Part shown: positions 22,342-33,904 of the stretch, piece after piece
Numbering within the stretch: position 1 is the first letter of the stretch
How the letters are laid out: each line of letters starts with the position of its first letter
DNA from: Paracyclopina nana
Lineage: Eukaryota > Arthropoda > Copepoda > Cyclopoida > Cyclopettidae
DNA: 64,000 nucleotides
Reading direction: 5' to 3'
NCBI GenBank assembly: GCA_019096065.1
Contig: JAGUCH010000001.1
Coordinates: 248,001-312,000, forward strand
Notes under the pieces: model-generated
Seen by the model: only the letters and a program-made list of their open reading frames with translations
Told to the model about the DNA's origin: nothing
Databases searched by the model: none
Made by a program: the position numbers and the translations under genes

Positions 22342-24838
22342 TTAGCAGTTGGGCAAATCCGAGCAGCCAAAACAACAATCGAGTTCTTGCTTCTCCTCAA
22401 TGATGCAATCCTCAAATTGGAGGCAAAATCTTCTCCTGGATTTGTGAACTTTGCCTCCATTTTGGCTCTCAATCTGCCATTCCAGCCATCCACTCCAGCC
22501 ACACTCTTGCACTTTTTTGGCAATGCTCTCAATAAAAGGTGGACTTGACCTTACAATCCTGCTTTTGCCTTGAATAAGGTAAGACTTGAAATTTCCATAG
22601 CCTTGAGAGTCCAATGGGCACAATTGGATGTCTGATCCGTTGCAAAAGTGAGCAAATTGCTGGTCATTGTTTACATTTGAGCAGGGCTCTCCTCCCCAAT
22701 GACAAGTGAAAGTCCTGTACTGGGCTCCTTTAAAAAAATAAGTATTTCTGCTACTTTCAATACGATTTGATAATGATGCTTACCTTGGGGGAAGCCTTGG
22801 TTTAGAATGGGCTCCAGACACTTGTCTTTGGAGTCACAGCTCCATTCCGGATCACTGTGCTCACCAGGAAACTCTGGAGTGATCCAGAGAGCCATCAGGT
22901 GCTTGAAATCATCATTGCTGTCATCAAAGAAGTGGGCAATGTCCTCTTGTCTAACCAAGAGCACTGGCATTGGAAGATCCTCAAGACCGGAAAGGACATC
23001 TGGAAAAGGTGAGCTCGGCCTAAATGTTATAGAGTATTAAATGCCTAAAGAACAAATACATGCATATTGAACCTGTAATGGTCATTGTTGACGATGATGA
23101 TCCCCAATGGCATGACTTCTTCGCTAAGGATGTCTTCCTTATGGTCAGTCCAGTCTTGTCGCTTAATGACTAGGATGTCAGTTTGCCTTCTTGTCATAGT
23201 TTTGTTTGTCTTCTTCCCTGATGAAGTCTTGGCCAACTCAGCAGGTCCTATAAAAGGCTTCATGAAGCCTTCGACTGTTCGATTAAAAGGATGGAGAGCG
23301 AGTGCTTGAACTGTCCTGGTTTCATTTATTCTTGGCTTGTAGTAGGCATAGGCTGGACCAGGATAGCCTGTTATGGCATGGTTCATTATGAACCAAGACA
23401 AGAGCAAGGGTAGAATACAGACCAGAATGATTGTGAGGATGATCCAGAACAGCTTGAAGATGGTTGCGAAAGCTCCATTGTTTATGCTGTCAATCACATC
23501 CTGGCTGACATCTTGGCTTGGCTTGACTTGGCAACACTTGAGCCAATCAGAACATTTGGGACTTGTTGACAAGGCACAGTTCAAGATGCCCATTGTGAGC
23601 ACTGCTCCTATGTAAATGTTGAGTTGTTGGTTGTTCACCGACAAGTCTTCGCTGTATCTGAACCCCGAGTTGGGATCATTGACCAGGACCAACACTGTGA
23701 TCAAGGATGCTCCATAGATGACCAAGCTGGCCAAAGATTGCCAAAAGAAAGCCCTCTTCTGGATGTCAATGAGCTTCTCAGACTTCTTGATGCTGAAGCA
23801 AGCAGGCACAAACAGAGACATGAACATGATCAGCCAATGCGGAATGTTGCCCATGTCTTGTCGCATTGTCGTCTGGTTGATGACAAAGTTGGCAATGAGC
23901 ATCAGGCCAACAGGGATGAAGCCCATAATGTTGAAGAACACCATGATGGCAATAACTGAAGCGATTCTGAAGAAGGCTCCAGAGGCCAAGTAGGGCACAA
24001 AGTCTAGGTAAATTGGAATGGATTGGGCCAATCCAGACCAGGATGATCTCCAGGATCCATCATGGATCTTGGCCACATTGAAGCTCACCATGGACTTCAA
24101 TATTGAGATCACTGAAAAAATGATGCAAAGGCTGGCTGTGAATTGTAGGTTGATGGTGTTCCCCTCCAAGTCAGTGATGGTCAGAGAGGACAAGTTGTCC
24201 CAGCCCAAGACAAGCACACCATTGAGCACTAGCCACATTTGGAAGATGAGCTGAATTGGTGACTCCAAGCCACCTGTTATTGCCTGGATGACAATGATGT
24301 TGTACTGAGCATTGACAAAGTCATCACTGACTGACTCATAGCTTGACTTGGGCTTCTTATAGAGGAGGTAAAAGTAAGCGAATAGTGGGACAATAGGGTA
24401 GAACAGGAGCAAGAGCAAGGCATACATGAACACTTTGTGCACTGGCAAGTCATTTCTGTACTTGGAGATCAGCTGAATGGCAGCTGCCAAACCAGGAATC
24501 CAATTTATGGCCAAAGAAGCCACTCCAAAGGCTCTATTTGCTTTGTACAGAGCCAGTCCTTGCGCAAAGTCAGACAAGACATCAGCACCACTCAAGATCA
24601 CATCCCATAGGACAACTTTGACTGTCATGAAGCTGAGTGCACCAGCATCCAATGTCTGCTCCTTGATGTACATCCAACTCTTCCTGGCTCTGCTCAGGAC
24701 AAGTGAAATCCTGGACTGCCTTTGATGGATGCCATGGTGAGGCTTTCTTCGAAGCTTGACAAAGTCAATTTGGTCTGACTCTTGCTCAGATTCAACAACA
24801 TGAATCAGTCTGTTGTGAATCTTCTCTTGGGCAGACAT
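22342..24838 (-). CDS. multipass membrane protein, XK-related-like, with Cys-rich tail
   Basis: Three exons: 23073-24838, 22784-23019 and 22342-22727. They are in phase and give 795 aa. Intron 1 is 53 nt with a weak donor (gttcaa), which I accepted because the frame then continues into Cys-rich coding sequence. The first ~500 residues hold about ten hydrophobic segments. ESPIQLIFQMWLVLNG recalls the E..PQL.LQ.Y signature of XK/CED-8-type proteins, several of which are phospholipid scramblases, and an upstream SGADVLSDFAQG segment fits the same family. This assignment is distant. Exons 2-3 encode a hydrophilic tail with about 16 cysteines. It includes CGWSGWLEW followed by KSRRRFC, which looks like a thrombospondin type-1 repeat, so an extracellular or luminal tail is inferred. 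XKR proteins normally lack such a tail. Confidence 0.7.
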
Positions 24839-25079
24839 TATTATTTACTTGATGATAACTCAAAGCTGAACTGGTGAAGGCTTATCTTGAAGTCATATCT
24901 TTGCATGCCTCAGCTTTACTACTTTTTATTATCTTGTTAAAGTTAATCATGCTTCGAAAATCAAAACTAATTTTTCATTCTGATGTTTTAATTTCAATTG
25001 CAATGTATATTTTCATCTTTTGCTCAAGACCAGCATCTGCTGTCTTAGAGTTAAGCATGAAAACATAAGTTAGTTTGAT
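24839..25079. other. short intergenic spacer
   Basis: About 240 bp between two minus-strand genes. No TATA box or other signal was recognised. Confidence 0.5.
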
Positions 25080-25545
25080 TTAGGCGCAAGAAGTGGGTTG
25101 GGGTCTGATCCAGGTGAATCCATGATGGTTAGTAGATGCCACACAAGTGAAAGTCACAGTGACCCCAGTCTGCCCAGTCACTGTTCCATTCCAGGCCCTG
25201 CATCCTGCACAGGCAGCAACTGTGGAAACCTAAGAGACAAATGACCTTAGATCAAGATTTCACTGATTCAGTCAGGAGGCTTACGGTTCCAGCTGTAGTG
25301 CAAGTTGGAGGTGTCAACCTTCCTGTAGGGTTGAAGGGACAAGCACCAGCAGAGAAAACAGGTTTGGTAAAGGCTGCTGCACAATTAGCAGTAGCTGGGC
25401 AAAGAGAGCCAAAGTAAAAGTGGTGACCTCCACCAAAATGGTGACCCCCTCCTGAATGGTGGCCTCCCCCAAAATGGTGGCCTCTTCTAGCCTCAGAATG
25501 ACTTCCAACAAGGGCCAAAAAGCAGATGACTATCAATGACTTCAT
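25080..25545 (-). CDS. small secreted His/Gly-rich, Cys-containing protein
   Basis: Exons 25285-25545 and 25080-25229 are joined across a 55-nt phase-0 intron and give 136 aa. A signal peptide (MKSLIVICFLALVGSHSEA) is followed by GHHFGGGHH repeats that could bind metal ions. Next are two Cys-containing parts. The second exon encodes CAGC, 18 residues, C, 18 residues, C, then Ala-stop. Exactly this CxxC-x18-C-x18-C spacing, again behind a phase-0 intron, recurs in the gene at 62658-63111, so the two are probably paralogous. VTVTF before the third cysteine is matched by VTVSF there. A TATA box lies 42-49 bp upstream of the start. Extracellular role unknown. Confidence 0.8.
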
Positions 25546-25586
25546 TCTTCAACTGGAAATGATGAATTTATCTCCTAGCCTTGGAG

Positions 25587-25594
25587 CTTTTATA
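25587..25594 (-). promoter_or_regulatory. TATA box of the His/Gly-rich gene
   Basis: TATAAAAG on the minus strand, 42-49 bp before the ATG at 25545. This fits a TATA promoter with a very short 5' UTR. Confidence 0.6.
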
Positions 25595-25768
25595 GGAAAT
25601 GCCTCTCTGCTGAACATGTGTGCATACTTTTTTGATGACTGATGCTATTTTTAATATTGCATTTTTTCACACAATGGCTTACCAATGTAAGCAATTTTGA
25701 AACTTGAGACCAACTTGCCCTTTATTACGTTTGTACTTGCAAATCATATCATTGAATGTTCAAATAAG

Positions 25769-28109
25769 TTAAGCTTCTGGAGAGTCCTTGTTGGGTAGGA
25801 AAGGTTCCTTGGTCTCCACCATTTCCTTTCCGCTTTCCTCTTTGGTATTAGTCTGGTTTTTCTCCTTAAGAGCATCCCTGTAGAACAGGGCAAAGCCTCC
25901 TGCATAAAAGTACTGATAGAGGAAATAGATGAGGCCACACACTGCTGCAGCCACTCCAAAGTATCGAAAGGCCATAGCAATACTGCCTGTGGCTGCAATG
26001 ATCGCTCCACCTATAAGACCCCCCGTGCCTTTGCCAAACCCATAATGCATACCCCCAGCCAGTCCATTCAAGGTGGCTAGGAGACCTTCAGGGGAATTTT
26101 CACCAATGTACTTGGAGGCTGCCACCTTTTTGAGCTGGTATGTGAAAAGCTCCAAGGCTTCAAATGGAAAGGCCATCCATGGATCACTGATATACGAGTA
26201 CCCCACATACCTTGAGTAAGATTAGTTGAAAAGTCTTGAAGTCACAGCAATGCAAAATAGGTTACCTGATGGCATACATAGCAAAAGCTGTGATGAAGAC
26301 ATTCTCATTGCCCATCTTGCCCACAATCCAATCTGAGATGTAGAGGAAAGGAATTGATATGACAGCCCCTGTGGTGATGGTCAACCCCAGTAGGTACATA
26401 GGAGCATGCATCTCATCCTTGAGGTAGAGGAAAAGGAAGGTTTCGACAAAGCCAAAGCAATTGCCCAGGACAAACATGACAGCCAAGAAGAAGCAAATGT
26501 CCAGGCTGGTGAAGATCTTCTTCACCCCCTTCATTCCAGAGGACTTGGGCAGGTCAATCTTCATCTTGATGAAGAATACATTGATGATGCAAAAAATAAT
26601 GAAGATGTCTTGAACGAAGAAGGGGACATAGTAGTTGGGTCTGCCATCTGTGGAGACATAGTCCATTAGCTTGCCCACAGAGGGGGATATGATGGCTTGC
26701 GCTAGAGCTTCATACACATACTGCCTTCCCAGTGCTCCCCTGTTGCCCAGATCTTCTTCAACTTTGCACATGTGGATTGTTTGAGCATGCAGAAGCACAA
26801 AATTGCAAGCTAGGCAAATGGTGGCAAGCATTCTGAACAGGAAGTACAGGGAGTTGGTGAGAGCTCGGCTTCCTTCTACAAATGTCTGGGTTGCAACTAC
26901 ATGGATGACATTATTGCATGTCAGTTTGCACCCAGGAGCCAGCTCCAAAGGCTTGCCACTGCTCAATAGAAGGTGAGCATAACTTGTACTCTGACACATC
27001 TCCCCTAGTTCCTCATCACCTGGAATGAAGCCTTGAGAAAAAACTGATGGAACTCTTTGCTTTTGGCCCACTTACTTGAGGAGGAAAGGGTTAGGTTGAC
27101 CTTAGAAAAGGTCACTAGGGTTCCATTCGCTTGACATAGGAACATGTTTGACACTGCTTCACATATGCCCACATCTATGGGACACTCCAAAGCGCAGCCT
27201 TCGACTGTGAGCTCTTCATGGCCTTCGACAAAGGCATACCCACACCCCTGCCACTGGAACTGGGTGGTGTTGCCCTCATAGGCGAAGGAAATGGCCTCTG
27301 GACTCCTTGTGACCTCAATGATGGAAGGCAAGAAGAGCAACACTGTATGGAAGACACCAGAGCCAAGGAGGGAAAGCATTAATACTTTGGTGTAGGAGCC
27401 AATTTTGTCTGCCAAATAGCCCACCAAAGGCGGGGCCATGAATATGGTGAAGGGTAGGATAGCATACATCAGTGCAATGTGCTCTACGCTGATGCCTATG
27501 TCCTTCATGTGAATTGTTAGGTAGGGTAGGATGGAGAAGGCAGCAGCAGAAAAGAAGAAGAGAGTCAGCTTTAAGGGCACCAAAGTCTTGTTGATGCCAA
27601 AGGTCCGCTTGGCCCATGTTTGTTTTTCTGCAAAGTAGAAGATGCCATCTGGTAACACTTTTCTACTAAGAGCGCTACCCCAAAAGAGAAGCGAAGGAAA
27701 TGGCTCCTTCTTCCTTTGATTTAGGGAGCAGTACTGCTCTGTCAACAAAGAATGTTGTTTTTGCACAATAATGTCTAATGTCAGACTTTGTTTGGATTTT
27801 CAAAATAGAGCTTGAGTGCTGAAACAGACTCATTTTTTGCTGCCCTTGGCCACCCTTAAATATTTTCCTTCCCTGCTGAATTTGAAATTTGCTTCACTCA
27901 CCAAATTCTGTCTTTTCTCTCTCCATATTTTGCCTCAACAATGATTGTGATGATGGGGGGTTAATTTGCAAGTAATTGATGGGACTTGCTTGGCAAAAAT
28001 CTCCACTCCAACTGAGGTATTCATAGGACTTTTCGCTTTTGCTTATCTCCCTAGTTACCACATTATCTAGGGTTGTGATTTTATCATCCTCCATCATGGT
28101 GGTGTCCAT
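25769..28109 (-). CDS. major facilitator transporter, MFSD6-like
   Basis: Four exons: 27902-28109, 27076-27627, 26266-27019 and 25769-26210, giving about 651 aa. Exon 3 could instead begin at 27031; both acceptors keep frame and the choice changes four residues (intron 56 or 44 nt). The protein starts with an acidic cytoplasmic tail, then paired six-helix bundles. NKTLVPLKLTLFFFSAAAFS and LPFTIFMAPPLVGYLADK are typical of the MFS_1-like/MFSD6 group. GYSYISDPWMAFPFEALEL and the Gly-rich GFGKGTGGLIGG helix in exon 4 also match MFSD6 proteins. The loop between helices 3 and 7 is long, with several cysteines and N-glycosylation motifs, so it is probably extracellular. The substrate is unknown. 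The C-terminus is charged and cytosolic. Confidence 0.85.
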
Positions 28110-30712
28110 CTTTTTGCTGAAATGTGCAATTTATGAGCTCTTGACACCTTCCCCCAACAAAAATATGTAATGGGGATGGGCCAAAAATGTGCAAGAGGAA
28201 TTCAGCACCTCTCCAAAATAAAATTTAAAAAAAACCTTTAAGACATGTCTTTTTTAAAAAGACTCTTTTTATAATAAAAGAAATTCAAGCCTAAGGAAAT
28301 TGATCAAAGTGTTTTCAACATAACATCATAATTATGCACTTGGTGTAAGTTACATAATTTGGAAATGAGTTTTTTTATCTTTGTATGCAAATATATACCT
28401 TTTAATTTAGGCTATTGTAGGCGTTTTTGAAGTGAGCAAATACTCATTTGTACTGCGGTTATTCTGTTATTTTCCACACATGAATTAGTGACTGATTTCC
28501 GAGATGCTCAACTTGGACTGGGAAGAACTTGAGAAGAAGCTGAGATGGCGCGCGCGCAGCAGCTGCACACCCGCACCCACTCACCCACACCCCTTGAGGC
28601 AAAGCCCTGTCAAACACCCTTCAAAAACAAGTGGCTATTTCATAACAAATCTAGCTAGCCAATTATCATTTTTTTTTTGGCTGAGGGTCTTAGTTTTCAG
28701 TAAAGTCCAAATAGTTGCCCAATTAAAAAGTTAGCATCAGTCTTCAAATTTCAAATCATGCTCAGAATAAATTCAGTAATGGTTATTGTTCAAGTCAGCA
28801 GGAGGAGCCATAAAAATTGGCCGAGCCTCAGAATTGAAAAAAAGCCACAAATTTTTAAAAATCTCCATTTTTATGATTCTATACCTAGAGAATGGCACAT
28901 TTTGACTGGTTTTTTTTCAATTTTGAAGAGTAATTGCCAATTTTGTGATTTTCATCTACTAAGCTGCTTAGCAGGTAATCTCAAAACAAGAATTCCTTTT
29001 TGATTTTTCTTTTTGTTAATCTAGCCTTTGTTCCCAAATGACATTATTTTTGAGTCATGACTTCTTGTACAAGCTGCCTCACTGATATGATAAAAGGAGC
29101 TTGAGGTGCGGCTCATGCTGTCAGGAAAATGGCATTCCTCTTCTAATAATATTATGGCATAGGTATACCAACCAACCCTTGATTATGGGGCCACTATAAT
29201 AACCGGATTGTGTATATAGCATCCACTGTGAAAAATGTGCTCTAAATGAAAGCTGACATGCTTTTGAAAAGGTCAGAGTGTGCTCTGTTCTACTGATGCA
29301 TGACTCCTCATCTATCTTGTGGAAAGTCACAAATAACTTGCAAAAAGTGGGGAAACAACATCTGGCTACTGAGAGAGGTTTAGTGACTTATCTACGGAAA
29401 GTTCCGCACAACTTTCATGAATATTGATGAATTCTTCTTATCTGAGTCCCGTTGTTTTAATACTAATTTGTTTTCAATAGACGCTGCCAAAAAAAAAAAA
29501 AAAAAAAAAAAATTGACCACAATAAATACTGTTCTGAACAAAGTATAATTACAATCAAAAGTATGTTTATCAAAGTTATGCAGGCAGAAATTAGCAAACT
29601 TTGATGGGCAGTATATGGCTTCAAACAAAAATAGACCTTTTTTTACTTTTTTTTTATTTTAAAGCACTCATCTTTGAAAGACTCTGTGCAAAAAATGATC
29701 CAAATTCATCTTGGGGAAGTTTCCTCAATTTTGCTCCAAAGTTAAGCCCTAAAATTTGCATTTTGCCCCTTGGAGGAACACTAGGGGAACACTGTTTTTG
29801 CCCACTTTGCCCCTGTGTGCACAAGGGCTTACTTTCAAGGGTGAACTCTTTTGGTCATTTTGCACTGTAGTTTATATAAAATGTGGAATTTTTTTCGCAC
29901 AATTTATCCCACTGTGCTCAATGTGCTCCTTATAATACTTAACTATTTACCCCACAGTGCACTATCAGTTACTTTAAGAAGTGAACTTTTCTGCCCACTT
30001 CACCCAACTGTGAACTATTAGCTTCTTTAAAAACTAAGTTTTTTCGTCCACTTTACCCCAATGTGCCCTACAACAATTTGTTAAGGTGAACGTTTTTCAT
30101 CCATTTTACCCAACAGTGCAGTATGGGGCTCTTACAAATACGAACTTTTTCACTTTTCCCCACTGTGCACCATTAACTACTTAAGATATAAAACTTTTTT
30201 GTCCACTTTTGGAGTGGCCCATACTTGGGTTAAATGATAGAACAGTTCACATTTGTTTCCAATATTTGTTAACTTCTATTTACATAGTTTAGCAATTTAC
30301 TGGTTTAAAACCCAACAACAACAACATTGCTTAAAGTCAAGTTTCAAGGTGGAAAACGTGACTGTTTGGGTACTGTTATGTTGTAATCACTTAATCTTAT
30401 TTGATGATAAAACATTTAGCAGATGTTGTTGACCTTTTTTGCAACCTGAACTCAGTGAAATTATCCTCAATTCTTTGCTGTTCCAAATTCAAAGAGGACT
30501 ACTGATTAATTGACTTGACTCTATCTCAGCTCTTTCAACAAAGAAAAGTACAGTTTTTTCACTGTTTGTAGCTCAGTAAGATATTTCAGAATCAAATGGT
30601 CACGTGGCTTCAGAATAAGCCATGTGCAATAATCTTATCCCTGCTTTGCTCAAGTACGTAGATCCTTATTTGGGGTCAGCGGTTATCTTGCTATAAGTCA
30701 ATAGTGACTTTG
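28110..30712. other. intergenic spacer with poly-A and degenerate repeats
   Basis: No gene is supported. A GC-rich island at 28540-28600 opens a 76-codon plus-strand frame starting MLNLDWEELEKKL that might be a first exon, but no partner exon was found. A run of 25 A lies at about 29489-29513. The repeat at 29780-30215 is listed separately. Confidence 0.5.
29780..30215. repeat. degenerate ~57-bp tandem repeat
   Basis: Seven or so diverged units share (t)ccactttaccccactgtgc, followed by a variable spacer and then aagtgaacttttt. The spacing is about 55-60 bp. No coding potential. Confidence 0.7.
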
Positions 30713-30720
30713 TATAAAAG
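30713..30720 (+). promoter_or_regulatory. TATA box of protease A
   Basis: TATAAAAG located 35-42 bp before the protease A start codon, so the transcript must begin close to the ATG. The preceding lines show no other start signal. Confidence 0.6.
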
Positions 30721-30754
30721 GCCATGCTTCTTCTGAAGGGAACTTATTAGCGCA

Positions 30755-32000
30755 ATGAAGGTTGCCATAGTCCTTTTCTCAGCCATTGTGGCCCTGGAGG
30801 CTGTAAGTATCGCTTTACTTTGCTCAAGTAGGTCAGTCCCAATGTCATCTTTCAGGCCACTCTCAAGTCTGATGACTTTGCTGATGTCAAGCCAGGCTAC
30901 ACCAGGATCCCTGAATTGATCATCAAGCATCAGCATGACAAGATCAGCGATGAACCAATGACTTTCACTCCCAGGAAGGACTACAAGCAAGATCGTAATA
31001 GATTCCAACTCTTTAGTTTGCGCTATGTTTTCAACACTGAACTTTACAGCTGAGTGTGGTGTTGCTGGACCATCCAGAAGCGATGATAAAATTGTGAGTG
31101 GAAATGAAGCCACTCCCCATGAATATCCATGGCAAGTGGGCCTTTTCTTCAAAGTTGCTGGCCAGTCTGGCAGATACTTTTGTGGAGGAGCCCTCCTAAG
31201 TAATAAGTTTAGCGATGCTCAAACATTAGCGTACTTCATACCTTACATTCCTCAGCGCCCAGTGTTGTCCTGACAGCTGCTCATTGTGTCGATGGAGCAA
31301 CAGAGCACGAGGTTGTTCTTGGTGCTCACAACATCAGGAATGTTGAGGATGACCAAACAAGGATCACATCTTACGATAGCAAGTACCATCCTCAGTGGAG
31401 GCCAAGCGTCATTCAAAATGATGTAGGCCTTGTCTTTTTGCCCTCTCCGGTTGAGATTGATGGTAAAACAATCTTCAAGCATGATTGTGCTCAATAATTG
31501 ACTGATCTTGCCTTAGGAACCAACATCAGGACTACATGCTTGGTGAGCCCAGATGCTGGACAACTTGTGGATGAAAGGGTCACTGCTACCGGATGGGGAA
31601 GGCCTTCCGACTCAGCTGGTGGAATTTCGGATGTGCTCAAAGAAGCCGAGAACAGGAGAGTCATGAGCAATTCTGAGTGCCGCAGCATCTTCAGCATTGT
31701 CAATGATGGTACTCTGTGCATCGACACTTCAGACAATTTCTCTGGAACTTGCAATGTAACTATAATAATTAAATCATGCCCCGTTTATTGTGCTCTAAAG
31801 CTTTTGTCTCTCAGGGTGACTCTGGTGGACCTTTGAACTGGAATGCTGGAGATGATGATAGGAAGTTTACCCAAGTAGGCATTGTGTCATTCGGGTCTTC
31901 AGCTGGCTGTGAATTAGGTTATCCAAATGGCTTTGCCAGAGTTACTGAATTCTTGGACTGGATCTCCCAAGAGTCTGGTCTGGATCTTGAGTCATTGTAA
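30755..32000 (+). CDS. brachyurin-like serine protease (copy A)
   Basis: Six exons: 30755-30802, 30856-30994, 31050-31199, 31256-31462, 31517-31755 and 31815-32000. They give 322 aa. The order is signal peptide, a ~65-residue propeptide with a GYTRIPEL motif, a propeptide Cys (ECGVAG), the activation site [10 protein letters not shown], and an S1 trypsin-fold domain. Catalytic residues are His in TAAHC, Asp in [10 protein letters not shown] and Ser in NGDSGGP. The stretches [21 protein letters not shown] and GTCNGDSGGPL closely follow crab collagenase (brachyurin). As in that enzyme, Gly occupies the position of chymotrypsin 189. Such enzymes are secreted digestive endopeptidases of broad specificity. 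It is the first of a head-to-tail triplet with identical exon phases. Confidence 0.92.
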
Positions 32001-32290
32001 AGACTTTTGATTTGAAAAATACATATTCTATCACCAAAATTTGTTCACATTTCATTCCGATATGAATTGAATGTTATCATAACAGAAGTTCATTTGGCAG
32101 AAAAAAAGTTCTTAGAGGTCCATGACATGTGCTTCATGTTCAGAATGTGCAAGTATTTGCATTCAGCTACTTTGCAGTTGTATTTCAATCACAATTACCA
32201 TCACATGAACCCATTTCAATTGCATATGGCCTTATCTCACTTTGCACTGAAAAATAAAAACTGTGACATTCGTAATTGTGCTCTTCAGCC

Positions 32291-33536
32291 ATGAAGGTCC
32301 TATTTGTCTTTCTGCTTGAGATTGTGATCCTCAAGGCTGTACGTATAGTTATGAATCAGGATAAAAAAGCCTCAAATTATATTTACTACAGGCAAACTTC
32401 AAATCATCTGGCTTTGAAACTGTACTACCAGGTTACACCAGGATCCCTGACTTGAGGCTTAAGCACAAAAATGAGAATATTACCTATGAACCTATGACTT
32501 TCATCCCAAGCAAGCTCTACAAACAAGATCGTAACAAGGTTTTTCATTGTGATATCTTACAACCTTTACATCATTGCAATTTAGCTGAGTGTGGAATTGC
32601 TGGAGCACCCAGAAATGACAATAAAATTGTTAATGGAAATGAAGCCATGCCACATGAATACCCTTGGCAAGTTGGCCTCTTCTTCCTGGTGGCTGGAGAT
32701 AGTAGAAAGTACTTTTGTGGAGGATCTCTCATAAGTATTTATTGATTGATATGTCATCAACTTTATTAATAATGATATTATGTCTCAGCTCCTAGTGTTG
32801 TTCTGACAGCTGCACATTGTGTTGATGGGGCAATCGAGCATGAGGTTGTTCTTGGTGCTCACAATATCAAGAATGACGAGCCTGACCAGACAAGAATTTT
32901 CTCCTACAAAAGCATTCATCATCCCCAATGGGATGCCAATCTTATTCAAAATGACGTAGGGCTTGTCTTTTTGCCCTCTCCAGTTGAAGTTGATGGTTAA
33001 ACAATCTTCAAGCATAATTATGCTCAATAATTAACTCATTTTTGCTCAGGAACCAATATCAGAACATCTTGCTTGGTGAGTCCAGATGCTGGACAGCTTG
33101 TGGATGAAAGGGTAACTGTCACTGGGTGGGGAAGAGCTTCAGATTCATCCTCTTCTATTTCTGAAGTTCTGAGGGAAGCAGAAAACAGGAGAATCATGAG
33201 TAACTTTGACTGCAGCAAATATTTCAGCATTATCAAAGATGGTATCCTTTGTATCGATACCTCTGATAACCAGTCGGGAACTTGCAATGTAGTATTTCCT
33301 TTGCTATGCTATGATCTTGTAATCATATCAACTACTCATACTTTCAGGGAGACTCTGGTGGACCATTGATCTGGAATGAAGGAGTCAATAAAAGAAAGTT
33401 CACCCAAGTGGGCATTGTGTCATTTGGACCCTCAGCTGGTTGTGAAAGAGGCTATCCGAATGGCTTTACCAGGGTGACCCAATACTTGAACTGGATCTCT
33501 CAAGAGTCTGGTTTGGACTTGGAGTCATTACAATGA
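32291..33536 (+). CDS. brachyurin-like serine protease (copy B)
   Basis: Six exons: 32291-32338, 32392-32530, 32585-32734, 32789-32995, 33050-33288 and 33348-33536, encoding 323 aa. Internal exon lengths (139, 150, 207, 239) are identical to those of copies A and C, which fixes the model. Activation site [11 protein letters not shown]. Triad: [19 protein letters not shown]. The substrate-pocket region reads SGTCNGDSGG, and downstream GYPNGF has Asn where crab collagenase has Asp (position 226 by my alignment). It ends LESLQ with one extra codon relative to copy A. Start and stop are only about 290 and 370 bp from the neighbours, so copies arose by tandem duplication. Probably a gut-secreted protease. 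Confidence 0.92.
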
Positions 33537-33904
33537 TTCACTAGGCGTTGCAGGATTTTGTTACTTATGCACTGAGAAAAACGCTTACTTCAATGAGGTC
33601 AAATATCATTGAAGACTTTAACCAATAATCATTGATTCCAAAATAGTTATGTTTAAAATATTTAGTTTACAGATGTAAAAGCTATAGTAGGATATCTTGC
33701 TGAGTTTGCTTTCTTTGTGTTGTACAAATAAATAAGGTTTAGTGAACTTGAACAATCATCAGGTCAATTTGCTGTACAAATATATGATGCTATTCAATAT
33801 GTGCTTGTGCGTTGTTTTCATTATTCAGGCTTTGCTTATCTCTGTGTAGCTGCCTTTAGGTTACCTTCACTAGTTCATTCTTGACCAGATCATATGCCAT
33901 CAAC
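33537..33904. other. spacer between proteases B and C
   Basis: Holds the 3' UTR of copy B, with an aataaataa signal near 33727, and the promoter region of copy C. No TATA box as clear as that of copy A was found. Confidence 0.5.

Noticed and set aside
28504-28734. Possible first exon MLNLDWEELEKKL in a GC-rich island
   Set aside because: A donor-like gtggct lies after KTSG, but no downstream exon in phase and no promoter were found. Left as unsupported.
29489-29513. Poly-A tract as evidence of a retroposed copy
   Set aside because: No gene-like sequence or target duplication was found beside it. Simple homopolymer.
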